A DNA stretch of 64,000 bases from Balanoglossus misakiensis (GCA_040954595.2 CM082588.2:12276001-12340000); one strand, 5' to 3'. Positions 47,384 to 62,030 are shown, numbered from the stretch's first letter. The notes: generated by a model from the letters alone, not told the origin. A program made the numbers and translations.

Positions 47384-50300
47384 TTAATTAACACAAGCAT
47401 AGTAAAATTATTAATGATAAAACACATCATGGTGCAGCAATTTAATACTGTAGATTAGTTCAAGGTTTTCATATCAAGCTACAGTACCTGAAACAAAAAA
47501 TTGTAATCACTGACACCCTCCACCCCTGACAACCCCCACACCCGATCATTACCAATTAGAACACATTGGTTTCACGTTGGTTGCTTGTTTACGATCGTGA
47601 AACACTGTTCACTTAATTAACACAAGCATAGTAGAATTATTAATGATAAAACACATCATGGTGCAGCAATTTAATACTGTAGATTAGTTCAAAGTTTTCA
47701 AATCAAGCTACAGTACCTGAAACAAAAATTTGTAATCACTGACACCCCCCTCCCCTGACACCCACCCCCCCACCCCCGATCAGGATGAACACATTGGTTC
47801 ACACAGGTTGTTTGTTTACGATTGCAAAACACTGTTTACTTAATAACACAAGCATAGTAAAATTATTAATGATTATAAAACACATCATGGTGCAGCATTT
47901 TATTAATACTGCAGGTTAGTTCAAAGTTTTCAAATCAAGCTACAGTACCTGAAACAAAAATTTGTAATCACTGACACCCCCCTCCCCTGACACCCCCCCC
48001 ACCCCCGATCAGGATGAACACATTGGTTCACACAGGTTGTTTGTTTACGATTGTGAAACACTGTTCACTTAAGAACACAAGCATAGTCAAATTATTAATG
48101 ATAAAACACATTATGGTGCAGCATTTTAATACTGCAGATTAGTTCAAGGTTTTCATATCAAGCTACAGTACCTGAAACAAAAATTTATTATGGCTGACAC
48201 CCCCCTCCCCCCATCATTATCAATTTGAACACTTGGTTTCACACAGGTTGTTTGTTTACAATTGTGAAACACTGTTCACTTAATTAACACAAGCATAGTA
48301 AAATTTTTAATGATAAAACACATCATGGTTCAGCATTTAATACTGCAGATTAGTTTCAAGGTTTTCATATCAAGCTACAGTACCTGAAACAAAAATTTGT
48401 AATCACAGACACCCCCCACCCCTGACAACCCAACCCCGATCATTACCAATTAGAACACATTGGTTTCACACAGATTGTTTGTTTATGATCGTGAAACACT
48501 GTTTACTTAATAACACAAGCATAGCAAAATTATTAATGATAAAACTCATCATAGTGCAGCAATTTAATACTGCAGATTAGTTCAAGGTTTTCACATCAAG
48601 CTACAGTACCTGAAACAAAAAATTGTAATCAGTTACACCCCCCAACCCTGACACCCCCCACACCCGATCATTACCAATTAGAACACCTTGGTTTCACGTT
48701 GGTTGCTTGTTTACGATCGTGAAACACTGTTCACTTAATTAACACAAGCATAGTAAAATTTTTAATGATAAAACACATCATGGTTCAGCATTTAATACTG
48801 CAGATTAGTTTCAAGGTTTTCATATCAAGCTACAGTACCTGAAACAAAAATTTGTAATCACAGACACCCCCCACCCCTGACAACCCAACCCCGATCATTA
48901 CCAATTAGAACACATTGGTTTCACACAGATTGTTTGTTTATGATCGTGAAACACTGTTTACTTAATAACACAAGCATAGCAAAATTATTAATGATAAAAC
49001 TCATCATAGTGCAGCAATTTAATACTGCAGATTAGTTCAAGGTTTTCACATCAAGCTACAGTACCTGAAACAAAAAATTGTAATCAGTTACACCCCCCAA
49101 CCCTGACACCCCCCACACCCGATCATTACCAATTAGAACACCTTGGTTTCACGTTGGTTGCTTGTTTACGATCGTGAAACACTGTTCACTTAATTAACAC
49201 AAGCATAGTAGATTTATTAATGATAAAACACATCATGGTGCAGAAATTTAATACTGCAGATTAGTTCAAAGTTTTCATATCAAGCTACAGTACCTGAAAC
49301 AAAAAATTTGTAATCACTGACACCCCTCACCCCTGACAACCCCACCCCAATCATTACCAATTAGAACACATTGGTTTCACACAGATTGTTTGTTTATGAT
49401 CGTGAAACACTGTTTACTTAATAACACAAGCATGGCAAAATTATTAATGATAAAACACATCATGGTGCAGCAATTTAATACTGCAGATTAGTTCAAAGTT
49501 TTCATATCAAGCTACAGTACCTGAAACAAAAATTTGTAATCACTGACACCCCCCACCCCTGACAACCCCCACCCCCGATCATTACCAATTAGAACACATT
49601 GGTTTCACACGGATTGTTTGTTTACGATTATGAAACACTGTTTACGTAATAACACAAGCATAGTATAATTATTAATGATTATAAAACACATCATGGTGCA
49701 GCATTTTATTAATACTGCAGGTTAGTTCAAAGTTTTCATATCAAGCTACAGTACCTGAAACAAAAAGTTGTAATCGCTGACACCCCCCACCCCTGACACC
49801 CCTCATCATTATCAATTAGAACACTTGGCTTCACACTGGTTGTTTGTTTACGATTGTGAAAGACTGTTCGCTTAATATGGTGCAGCATTTTAATACTGCA
49901 GGTTAGTTTAAAGTTTTCATATCAAGCTACAGTACCTGACACAAAAATTTGTGATCACTGACATCCCCCTCCCCCCATCATTATCAATTAGAACACTTGG
50001 TTTCACACAGGTTGTTTGTTTACGATTGTGAAACACTGTTCACTTAATATGGTGCAGCATTTTAATACTGCAGGTTAGTTTAAAGTTTTCATATCAAGCT
50101 ACAGTACCTGACACAAAAATGTGTGATCACTGACATCCCCCTCCCCCCATCATTATCAATTAGAACACTTGGTTTCACACAGGTTGTTTGTTTACGATTG
50201 TGAAACACTGTTCACTAAATATGGTGCAGCATTTTAATACTGCAAGTTAGTTCAAAGTTTTCATATCAAGCCACAGTACCTGAAACAAAAATTTGTAATC

Positions 50301-51886
50301 ACTGACACCCCCCTCCCCTGAGACCCCCCAACCCCGATCATGATGAACACCTTGGTTCACACAGGTTGTTTGTTTACGATTGTGAAACACTGTTCACTTA
50401 AGAACACAAGCATAGTCAACTTATTAATGATAAAACACATTATGGTGCAGCATTTTAATACTGCAGATTAGTTGAAGGTTTTCATATCAAGCTACAGTAC
50501 CTGAAACAAAAAATTGTAATCACTGACACCCTCCACCCCTGACAACCCCCACCCCTGATCATTACCAATTAGAACACCATGGATTCACACAGGTTGTTTG
50601 TTTACGATTGTGAAACACTGTTCACTTAATTAACACAAGCATAGTAAAATTATTAATGATAAAACACATCATGGTGCAGCAATTTAATACTGTAGATTAG
50701 TTCAAGGTTTTCATATCAAGCTACAGTACCTGAAACAAAAAATTGTAATCACTGACACCCTCCACCCCTGACAACCCCCACACCCGATCATTACCAATTT
50801 GAACACATTGGTTTCACGTTGGTTGCTTGTTTACGATCGTGAAACACTGTTCACTTAATTAACACAAGCATAGTAGAATTATTAATGATAAAACACATCA
50901 TGGTGCAGCAATTTAATACTGTAGATTAGTTCAAAGTTTTCATATTAAGCTACAGTACCTGAATCAAAAATTTGTAATCACTGACACCCCCCCCCCACAC
51001 CCGATCATTACCAATTAGAACACATTGGTTTCACACAGATTGTTTGTTTATGATCGTGAAACACTGTTTACTTAATAACACAAGCATAGCAAAATTATTA
51101 ATGATAAAACACATCATGGTGCAGCAATTTAATACTGCACATTAGTTCAAAGTTGTCATATCAAGCTACAGTACCTGAAACAAAAATTTGTAATCGCTGA
51201 CACCCCCCACCCCTGACAACCCCCACCCCCGATCATTACCACACTGGCTGTTTGTTTACGATTGTGAAATACTGTTCACTTAATAACACAAGCTTGGTAA
51301 AATTATTAATGAAATTAATCACATCATGGTGCAGCATTTTAATACTGCAGGTTAGTTCAAAGTTTTCATATCAAGCTACAGTACCTGAAACAACAATTTG
51401 TAATCGCTGACACCCCCTACCCCATTATTATGAACACATCGGTTCACACAGGTTGTTTGTTTACGATTGTGAAACACTGTTCACTTAAGAACACATGCTT
51501 GATAAAATTATTAATGAAATTAATCACATCATGGTGCAGCATTTTAATACTGCAGGTTAGTTTAAAGTTCTCATATCAAGCTACAGTACCTGACACAAAA
51601 ATTTGTAATCACTGACAACCCCCTTCCCCCATCATTATCAATAAGAACACCTTGGTTTCACACAGGTTGTTTGTTTACAATAGTGAAACACTGTTCATGT
51701 TATAACACCACCAATTCCATAGTGTAATATTATTAACTAGTTTGATAAATCAGAAACTTCTGAGTGCGTGGTTACTTATACGGTATTTCATGTTTGAGAG
51801 TGCAAGGTTATGACATCCCCAAATCTGACTGGCAAGGTCAGAATGGGAACACCCACATGTGTGCAAGTTTTAATAAAATACACCTG

Positions 51887-51975
51887 AGAGCATGACTGCA
51901 CCCAGCAGATCACCCATTTACAAAGCTTTGTGTCATAACATGTGAGTATGATATTTTTATTTTTATAAGTATCAC

Positions 51976-52007
<32 letters not shown>

Positions 52008-52358
52008 CCATCATCATCATCAGTATCACCATCTAAACCATCATTATCACCATCTAAACCATTATTATCACCATCACCATCAGTATCACCACCATCACCA
52101 TCAGTATCACCATCATCACCATCAGTATCACCATCACTACCATTATTATCACCATCATTATCACCATCACCACCATTATTATCACCATCACCACCACTAT
52201 TATCACCATCATCATCACCATCACCACCATTATTATCACCATCATCACCATCACCACCATTATTATCTGAGAGCATGACTGCACCCAGCAGATCACCCAT
52301 TTACAAAGCTTTGTGTCATAACATGAGAGTATGATATTTTTATTTTTATAAGTATCAC

Positions 52359-52393
<35 letters not shown>

Positions 52394-52748
52394 CCATCAT
52401 CATCATCAGTATCACCATCTAAACCATCATTATCACCATCTAAACCATTATTATCACCATCACCATCAGTATCACCACCATCACCATCAGTATCACCATC
52501 ATCACCATCAGTATCACCATCACTACCATTATTATCACCATCATCACCATCATTATCACCATCACCACCATTATTATCACCATCACCACCACTATTATCA
52601 CCATCATCATCACCATCACCACCATTATTATCACCATCATCACCATCACCACCATTATTATCTGAGAGCATGACTGCACCCAGCAGATCACCCATTTACA
52701 AAGCTTTGTGTCATAACATGTGAGTATGATATTTTTATTTTTATAAGT

Positions 52749-52779
<31 letters not shown>

Positions 52780-53119
52780 CCATCATCATCATCAGTATCA
52801 CCATCTAAACCATCATTATCACCATCTAAACCATTATTATCACCATCACCATCAGTATCACCATCATCACCATCAGTATCACCATCACTACCATTATTAT
52901 CACCATCATCACCATCATTATCACTATCACCACCATTATTATCACCATCACCACCACTATTATCACCATCATCATCACCATCATCACCATTATTATCACC
53001 ATCATCACCATCACCACCATTATTATCTGAGAGCATGACTGCACCCAGCAGATCACCCATTTACAAAGCTTTGTGTCATTACATGTGAGTATGATAATTT
53101 TATTTTTATAAGTATCACC

Positions 53120-53151
<32 letters not shown>

Positions 53152-53670
53152 CATCATCATCACCATCATCATCAGTATCACCATCTAAACCATTATTATC
53201 ACCATCACCCTCAGTATCACCACCATCACCATCAGTATCACCATCATTACCATCATTATCACCATCACCACCATTATTATCACCACCATCACCATCAGTA
53301 TCACCATCATCACCATCATTATCACCATCACCACCATTATTATCATCATCATCACCATCATTATCACCATCACCACCATTATTATCACTATCATCACCAT
53401 CATTATCACCATCACCACCACTATTATCACCATCAGTATCACCATCACCACCATTATTATCACCATCATCACCATCATCATCACCATCACCACCATTATT
53501 ATCATCATCATCACCATCACCACCACTATTATCACCATCAGTATCACCATCACCACCATTATTATCACCATCATCATCACCATCACCACCATTATCTTAA
53601 TCAGTATCACCAGTACCACCAGATTCACCATCATTGTCATCACTATTATCACCACCAGTATTATCATATT
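51887..53670. repeat. Higher-order repeat: ~370-395-bp unit rich in ATC/CACCAT
   Basis: gagagcatgactgcacccag recurs at about 51886, 52269, 52663 and 53030. After each come tttacaaagctttgtgtcat and a long run of ATCACC/ATTATC triplets. The long Asp/Gly-rich or Met/Val-rich reverse-strand frames are trinucleotide artefacts. A whole microsatellite-plus-anchor unit has been duplicated, not only the triplets. Confidence 0.9.
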
Positions 53671-54529
53671 CAACACCGCTATGTTACGGTTAAAACTGCT
53701 GTACCAGTTAGTACAGATCTCCATTTACCATGGTAACTGTACTTAAATTTGCATGCATGCATTTTGTCTGAAACACAGACGAACCCGTTACATGATATAT
53801 TTTACATGTCAAGCAAAATGGCTGCTACATTTGTACATTAAAATGATACGAGGCAATAGGGGTTCATATGAAGTGCTTTCCTAGAAAAAAGACAACTTTA
53901 TTTAATTCATTTAATAACAGGCATATCAATGATACTTATCTATACCAGTCATAAATTTTCACCAACAGCTCTATGTACTAGGATCATTTTACCCTGGTTT
54001 GTACAAACACATTTGCTTTGCAAAACTCTGTACACAGAATCACAAAGTATGTAATGCCAACTTGAACTATGCATAAACATTAGGCTACCAATTCTGACGA
54101 ATATTTAAGATGAATGTGACTGATTGTCTGGATGAAAATACATCTCTGTGTAACATATATTTATGGTTAAATTAAACCTTTAGTAACATTATTATTTCTG
54201 TTATTTTATACCACTACAACCACAATGCCAAAGCTAACGCTAGTAACAGATACAACATTACAGCCATTATTCTGGAGTAAATTAAGACCACTAAGAAACA
54301 AATATTAACCACCTATACCACTCAAGACATATTCATTCTCCAACCTATTGCGTCTCAAAGTATCCTGAAGATTCACCAAAACCAGACAATACCACATTGA
54401 CATATGCTCTGCAGAAACTACTATTATTGGTGTCTTTCTTACACAGATATAAAGAACTAATCATCATCATCATTGTTACTGTTTTTGTAACATCTTCATC
54501 ATTATCATTGTCATCATCATCCTCATTAT

Positions 54530-54564
<35 letters not shown>

Positions 54565-55603
54565 CAATCATCATCATCATTGTAGTCATTGTAGTCATTA
54601 TTTTTAGTTATTTTATTATCATCCTCCTATTATTCATCCTATTATTCCTAATCATTTTTTTTTCTCATATTACATTTGTCTTTCAATTGTCATTGATTTT
54701 AAGAATATTACTGCTCCAATTTCAACGTGACTGGTGTGATCATCTTCTTTGCCGTAATTTGCATTTGAACATCATGAAGTTAATCCAAACTGAATAGCAG
54801 ATGCCTACCATGTCGTTTTTAATCCTCCCTACCTTAAATAGGTTTTAAGCTACCTAAGTGAGTGATGAAAATCTCATAATATGATCGACACAATTTCAAG
54901 ATGGCCGATTTTTGCCATGTTTAAGAAATGGGAGTTCATGAGCTAAAGTGATATTGAGTCTTTCTGAATCTTTGTAACAGAAAAAATAACAAAATGTGAA
55001 AAAAGTTTAATGAGTTTGATATGTTAAGTACAAAGACAGACATGTTTGACCAAAGGAAGTCATAACATACAGTAAACATATCATTTATTCTATCTCTTAC
55101 TACAGTGAGTTGTCGACTTTTTACCCAGAATGCAATTATTATAATGTGATTTGACCCCCTAGCACAAAGTGAACACCTATTAAAGGCAGCCAGAATTCTG
55201 CACCATCTGCCAATTATGCAATATTTAAGCTGTCAAGTAAAACAATAAAGTACATCGTATACAAAATTTTACTTCCCTGCTCAAAGATCGGCTGCAATAA
55301 TGTACATCTATTTCTGTAATCTTCAACTTTTTCCCACAAGTCCTGTCATCTAGATCACATGGAAAGTTCCTCCTGCAATTTAAGAAAGTTGAAAACAATT
55401 TTGAGCACAAAATCAAAACTTTCAAAAAATATAGAAATCATGGGTAAGAGGAACTCATATGTTTTCATCTTCAAATTTGTATACAGTTGTTTATAAAAGT
55501 GTTGCCAGTTCTCATCCACATATAAAAATGAGATAACTACAGAGCCTTATATTATAATCCTAAATTTTAAAATTTAGGAGAACATTTACTATAGTTCTAA
55601 GCA
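53671..55603. other. Non-coding DNA with an ATC microsatellite at 54460-54590
   Basis: No gene is supported. ATC/ATT repeats peak at 54530-54570. Confidence 0.6.
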
Positions 55604-55968
55604 GGAAAGTTAAAGGACAAAGTCTCTCTTTGCTACCCTTTTCCCAATAATTATGTTTGATACAAGACACCGTTTATGTTAATGTATATGTGGATATATA
55701 GTGAACCAACGTTCAACCACACACAACTTCCATCCCGCTTGTAGACATGAGAGTGAAAAACTCGCCAAAATGAATAATCAGTGTCTACCATTTATTCATT
55801 TTCGGTGAGCTTTCACTCTCATATCATACAAGTGGTATGGAATTTGTGTGTTGTTGAACGTACATTCACTACATATACAAATGTTCATTAACATAAACAG
55901 TGTGTTGTATCAAACCTAATTAATGGGAAAAGGGCAGGGAGAGAGAGACTTTGTCCGTTTAACTTCCT
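55604..55968. mobile_element. Foldback MITE with ~160-bp arms
   Basis: The left arm starting ggaaagttaaaggacaaagtc and the right arm ending gactttgtccgtttaacttcc are inverted copies over about 160 bp, around a 35-bp loop near 55770-55803. A fragment (gagagactttgtccttttaa) recurs at 61750. Confidence 0.85.
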
Positions 55969-56429
55969 AGGCTGTGAATACTGAAATACTTGAATAGACG
56001 CAGACATGGTCAATTGTCAATAGTCTCCTCAGTAAAAGTCCAGAAAATGTTACCACAGGCAGTTCAACATTAAGATGATACAGTTGGTGTTTGAATCAAG
56101 GGTGCTATTCTTTTGAACTTTATGCAAATGTGCAATTCAGATCATTGACTCAGAACAGCAGCTCACATTGTAAAATATTGGAAAATGCTTCACAAATCAT
56201 CATTGATAATCATGATCACACCGAAAAAAGATTAGATAGCACAATTTTATTCCTACACTTTACATGGGGTGTAGTAAGTTGCAGTGCAGTGTACAGACTA
56301 AAACTGCAATGGAATTCTCTGCAATTCTTACTCTCAATCTTGCCTTACTTGATGAATATTTTGTATACTAGTATGATTGTCATAATGGCAACAGAAAAAA
56401 TGTCCCTCTCATTATCAAAAGGCCCTTAA

Positions 56430-57570
56430 AGTGGAGACCACCGGCAAAAATGACCTCAAATCTCTGATCCTAGATTCACCACTGCACAAACACACATTGT
56501 GTCCGCTGTGGAAAAATCATATTGACAGGCTAAAAATATTGTGTATGGAGACATTTACATAACCAAAACAAAAAAGTCCCACTATTTATACAAAGTATGT
56601 TTATCAGTGACCAGATGTGTTTGCCAACCTTTATATGCCAAGATTCAGAAGCGCAGCTGCAGCTGTTTCTGAGATCTAGGTGAACAAAAAATTATAATGA
56701 CTCAAGAAAAAAGAAGAAAAAACTCCAGTAATTACAGTAGGGACCCAAGCGCCCCTTAAGACCCAAAACACCAAAAATTGCCCTAAGAACACAAATTTCA
56801 CCAACACTTTTCATTACCTACTTGAGTTCCCACATGATAATTCCCACAAAATGTCACAGCAATATTGCTTCAAAAGTGGTAAAAACACAAGAATGCAAGT
56901 ATCACCAGAATTGTACAATGTCTTACTTCAATCACCATAAGGAATGTGCCTACAAAATTCAAAGCAATCTGACAAACGGTTTCATAGAAAACAATTTTTT
57001 GTGCAAAATCCCCCCAAATTGCCCCAAGAACACGAATATGGAAATTTCACCAACAAGGTATGTACGACAGCTTACTTGGGTTATCCCTAGGAACATGCCT
57101 ACCAAAATCCTAATGATTCTGGACAAGAGGTTTCAGAGAAATGATTTTTTAACAAAAATCATAAAAATTACCCAAAAATTACAAATATGCAAATTATGCA
57201 ACAAACTGGAAAAAATGACTTAGATTACCTATTGGAAGCTTCATAATAAATTTTAAAGCAATCAACCCATGATTGTTTACAGTCTATAATATAAAAAAAA
57301 GACTAAAATCTTCATAAAAATAGAAAATTCATGATATTAACTAAAATTTTGAGGACTGTGTGAGGTTCAGTGGTTGACATAAGGTACATCCATACCAATT
57401 TTCAAAGCAATTTGCCCAATAGTTGTTGAGTTTCAGAGTTTTGACCAATTTCACATTTTCAAGCTAATTTGCATATTTTTGAGAATGACAACTTCGTTTA
57501 TATCAAGGTGATATGCCAAGTGGTTTCCAAGTTTTTATTTGGATTGACATACATACCATGGGACCTAAAC
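56430..57570. repeat. Dispersed repeat, reverse of families at 5430-5960 and 19730-20080
   Basis: gcaattttaccca-like and caacaattttttgtgc-like blocks with gtacaatgtcttacttcaatc mirror 5480-5630. The right end (aaaaacttggaaacc-type block, then accatgggaccta at 57556) mirrors the 19740 family. The 133-codon frame at 56822-57223 lies inside the repeat and has no domain. Confidence 0.55.
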
Positions 57571-60450
57571 ACAACGTTTCAGTCAACTTTATGAGCGTTG
57601 CTAGTCTAGTGAAATTCAAGTTGTAATTGCTCGGATAGAAATTTGTCTAGTCATGCTTTATATGGATAGTTTTGGTTTGCTATGGAACTACTGACTATTT
57701 GGCTTGTTGTATGAATACGACTATGAGTAAACATTCATACAAACTCGTTATTATGATATAAAAAGCCTAAAAATGCATCTGAAACCCAATTTTTCGCTTA
57801 CTATGAATATGTGTAATAAAATTGAATCCTTCGTCAATGCTGGCCGGGGTCACAAATTATGTCACGGCATGTTTTTTCGTAAACACGATATTAAATTTAA
57901 TTAAATAGGACCTAATGTACTCACTGAAACGTTCAAGTCGACCAACGATATTCCATGCACACTGTGTAACATCTTCAGAGGGACTCCAGCATAAAATTTG
58001 GATTCAAACGCGCACACAAATCATAATATACTATTCTTCGTGTTCAGTGACGGCATCCATCCCGAATATTCTCGTCAGAGAGATAAAGTGCGCCATGACA
58101 CCTTTGTGACGCAATCGTGTAAAATTCCATTACGTTGGACAACTTCCACTGCCTGCGCTAGAAATACACAAGAAACTTGAACTGTTCATGATAAAACTTG
58201 CACCTGGACCTCTGGCGAATACTTGGAACCAGTATTTCAGGAATAATATTCCATTTTGAGGGCTTCGCGATCCATTCAATCCGAGCGATGGAAGTCAGAG
58301 ATTCAAATCGCTACGCCATGACACCACGACTATACAGCGCCCCCAAGGCCATGTTTTGTTTTTGTCAGCTGGCTCCAAGTACGAGTGTTCATTGCAAGCC
58401 GTGTAATATATAAGGCCAGATGGCCCAGACTGCTATGAAAGTTTCCCCGGGCAGTGTATCTAATACAGCGGATGTTATATAGCGATTCCCTTTCGCTACA
58501 GTCACGGTGACCAGCAAAGCCATCCTTTCCTTTTAGCATATAGCGCAGTCAGCGTGGGAATGGGCGGGGGAACAGACCAGTACTGGAAAGTAAAACTGTA
58601 AAAGTAAAACGTCTTTTCATATTTTAATAGACGAACTCTGCAAAAGTTTTATTCCCAAACATGAATTTTGAGATATTTAAAACTTGTATTTAATAGCAAT
58701 TTAGGCCTACACTGGCCTACATAATCAACATTTTTTCACACCGAGTAGGCTCGGATGCGTAACATTATGTACCGATCATGCCGATTTTGGAGAGAAAATT
58801 GTCCCCAAATGGCAAATATTTCCCTCAGCCCATAATTGGTGGGATAAATTCGTAGAGTCTGGTCGGAATGTCGGTTGATGAAGAGACGGGAACACGAGTA
58901 GAGTAGATTTAAACGCCAATGATAGGCCCATGACTTTATTTCAAAAAGGATCAACCGTGGATATACTGGACAAGGCCTGTAGTCCAGGCTGGACCCCACT
59001 CTGGAACGAACTCCTTTAGTGTAGAACAGGGTGTAGAATGAACTGAAATGTGTTGGAACCCCCTGACTTTAGGAGCTGAAATCCACTCCTTTGTATATGC
59101 TGTAAAAGACAATAAATTTTCGCGAAATACGCGCAAGCCAAAATAGCGTGAAAATAAAAAGTCGCGTAATTTTTTTTAAGATGACGACGCAGTGAATGAA
59201 ATAAGAGAACGCGAATATTAAAACTCGGGAATTAAAACAGTGGCCTCTCTCGATATCGCGAAAATTTCAACTCGCGAAAATAAAGTGTTTAGGCCTAACA
59301 GTAGTCATGGTAGCCTGAGGTTCTCCCATCCCATTTCCCGTTAGATTCTGCATTAATTCGGCATATCAACTCAACTCTAATGTACCAATTTACACAAAGC
59401 GTTACATAACAGAGTCAGTTTGTTGATTTTTTTCTTTCTTTTCGTTAAAATTCAGCAATTGCAGGTTATTAGTTACAATTACTTCATGAAATCTAGAATG
59501 GTGCGACCTTTATAATCGACCTATTTCGCTCTCATCTGTGTTTTCAAAGATCTTTGAAATTGTCTCTTGTTTACTCAAGTTTCTTGTATACCCCAGATAA
59601 CAAGTTTGGTTACCCAGACCCCTCTGCTTCTTCCGCTGCGCTCCCGAAAAGAGTGCAGCGGAAGAAGCAGACTCACCTGCTTTTTCCGTTGGACACTCCA
59701 GAAAGAAGGATGGTCCCGCAGAATATACCCCACGAGGACGCTGTTGCTGACCTTCGACCCGTAGACTTTGACCCCGTAAAGCGTTGTAAACACATTTGAG
59801 ATGCAGGCTAGCGAATCTGCCAGTTCGTTTTAATGGCACATTTTTTCTGTCGTCAACTCCAATGTCGCCTTTTCTATGGACGTTACTTGGCCAGTGTTCG
59901 TTACACATCCAGGACAGTGTCAATATTTCTGTGAAAGAATAGCGGAAAACATGCGAAGCCAAGGAGCGAGCAACCAGCTGTTTCATGCCCCCAACACTGT
60001 CCACCATCATTATTCCTATATACAGATTTGGCGCAGTGAGTATTGAAACATTACAGTATTTAGTGTGTTTTAAGATATCACAGATAGTTTTCACGACTTA
60101 ATGTGTGGGTAGAATCACATTCGTCGAAATAACGCTGCTGTAGTCCCCTGATTCAGTCCGTAAACAAGGTAAGCTTGAGACATGGACGATCGACAATCAG
60201 TTTCCGCTGTTGATTTCGACCTATCGCAACTCAGTAACTGGGGCCGAGTGATGCTCCATACATTAAAGTTCATGACTATTGACACCAATTGCAAAATATC
60301 AATGTTAAGGCGTGCTTTCAGAGAATATTCAACCAGAAAACCGACAACAATTGATGACCTCATGTGACCTTTACTGGTTGAATCAGGCGACCACTGCAGT
60401 GTGATTCCAACGTTTGTGGGAAGACCACAGGGAGCTCTTCCTCCTTGTTT
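57571..60450. other. Unassigned, slightly GC-richer DNA
   Basis: Several medium open frames occur, the longest on the reverse strand at 60094-59510 (194 codons), but none shows a domain, splice logic or sensible composition. About 59608-59720 contains an inverted pair (cttcttccgctgc...gcagcggaagaag) and a GGTTACCCAGAC block like the Mutator-like TIR at 28852, so it may be a MITE remnant. Confidence 0.45.
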
Positions 60451-61381
60451 GTAGTGTGTGTGTGTGTCTTTGTTTAATATAATAATGTGTGACAAAAATA
60501 TTTATGTTTACAAATATGGTCATGATTGTTTGTTTGTTGAGCGGTTAAGGGGAGTAACCCTTTCTGTGGAATATACCCACAAAGGTGAACAAATTTGTAA
60601 ACAAACATTTTTCACAGAGTTGTTTTATTATATCCGCATTGCATCCAGCATGATCGCAGAAAACATCACCAATAATCCAAAATTGGAGTTGATGGCTTTA
60701 TTTGGGACTATCATTATTTGGTTATAGTCCACGGGCCAGAGACCGACAAACTCCCCCCCCCCCCCTGCACCCAAGGAGTTTTTTTGCAGACATAAATTTT
60801 GGGAAAGCCTGTTTATCCAGCTGTCAGAATGAGGTTAAAAATAAAATATTTCAGGATCTGAGAAAGCTAGAGATAAAATTCAAACATTCAGTCTTATAAA
60901 GTATGGTACAGGCTATCCAATGATTACATGACTGACAAGGTCAGAGGTCAAGTTCAAACTTTGGGTCAAAATGAAAATTTCTCTATTTGCATATTGATCA
61001 TACATAGTTTTGATTTACCTGAATACGGTTTGCTCGAAGAAGCTGTAAATTGGTCATCAGGGTCACCAAAATTGTAAGGGTTATCTCCTTGTTTTACCAC
61101 TCATACTGATGGCTAAAATCTTTCATTGAATGTTTAATGTAGTCTGCCTGCAGTTGACAAGAATCTAACTAGTCAAAAACAAAAGAGAACTTTCCTAAAA
61201 TAAAATAATTATGAAGAAAGGTACAACGATAGAGAGTGTGACTTAAAATTGCTAATCTCATATACAGTCAATTCAAATTACAGGTTGTTATTTTCGTTCC
61301 TGACACACTTCCTAATAGACCCCTTAACTTCTCCCGATTAGAACATGGTTATCATAGTCAGTCAAGAGATAACAATATTCT
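60451..61381. other. Non-coding DNA, no supported gene
   Basis: AT-rich sequence with a C run at 60753-60765. Nothing recognised. Confidence 0.5.
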
Positions 61382-61632
61382 TCATGGAATTTGAAACATC
61401 AGTTTCAAATTCTTTTCATGGGAGCGCTGTTTTTCTTTTTTACAAGATAGATAGGTGATGTGTTTGGTCTGTGAAAGACAATGGGGGGATTTCAAATTTT
61501 TGGCAGTTCGGAAGGGGGGATTTGAAAATATTTCGGGTTGTGTACGGTGGGCATGTGAAATTTAGCGGTAAAAAAATTGAATTCTCTTGCCCCCCCCCCC
61601 CCCCCTCCAGAGGTGTTTGTGAATGCAGCCTA
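61382..61632. mobile_element. Right-end fragment of the 13066-13860 MITE family
   Basis: catcagtttcaaattct, gggagcgctgttttt, ttggcagttcggaag, gggttgtgtacgg and the terminus aggtgtttgtgaatgcagcc match 13610-13860 closely. The left half is missing. Confidence 0.85.
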
Positions 61633-61949
61633 CAGGAGGTGGAGACTTCGGGGTCAACCCCTCTACTGTCTATGCCCCACACCCTATCTTATCAGTTGTA
61701 AATCTAGAATGCAAGCTATCAAATTTCCAATAAATATGGTTATGTAGAGAGAGACTTTGTCCTTTTAATTCAAATTTATTTACACAAAACTTGAGTTTAC
61801 AAGGAAATATTAAGGAATACTTTATTTTTGTTTTCCAGGGTCTGGCCCTACAGCTATTTCTTAGTTCGGGAAATAACAAATTAACACAATTTTCGTATGT
61901 TCAGATGTCAAAATTTATTCAATCGAGGTGAACTGGCAACGCGGGGCAA

Positions 61950-62030
61950 CAGCTAGCTCTGCGTACAGGTCTGTGTGTTCCTGGCGTTACACGGCCTCCA
62001 CGCCAAGAACACTGTACGCAGAGCTGGGCT
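61950..62030. repeat. Imperfect hairpin
   Basis: agctctgcgtacaggtctgt...gttcctggcgt pairs with acgccaagaac...actgtacgcagagct around a 12-base loop. It is probably the core of a small foldback element. Confidence 0.6.

Larger units (their letters stand above)
45880..51720. repeat. Satellite of about 230 bp (about 22 copies), split by a TTAA element
   Basis: The marker ctacagtacctga recurs 22 times between about 45924 and 51584. The usual spacing is 225-235 bp, but about 172 bp in a shortened variant near 49930-50270. Units hold aacacaagcatagtaaaatt, atcatggtgcag, tttaatactgcag, a variable C-rich stretch and tgtttgtttacgattgtgaa. A two-unit block at 48286-48740 is repeated almost exactly at 48741-49195 (455-bp dimer). 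Confidence 0.95.

Noticed and set aside
51788-53724. Long Asp/Gly-rich and Met/Val-rich reverse-strand frames (up to 213 codons)
   Set aside because: They are translations of ATC/CACCAT triplet repeats; every phase is open and the composition follows the triplet.
58268-58320. tRNA-like T-arm (gagattcaaatcgc)
   Set aside because: No matching acceptor stem, anticodon arm or A box at the right distance could be found.
59510-60094. 194-codon reverse-strand frame as a gene
   Set aside because: It contains an inverted MITE-like block and shows no domain, no splice logic and no sensible codon or residue pattern.
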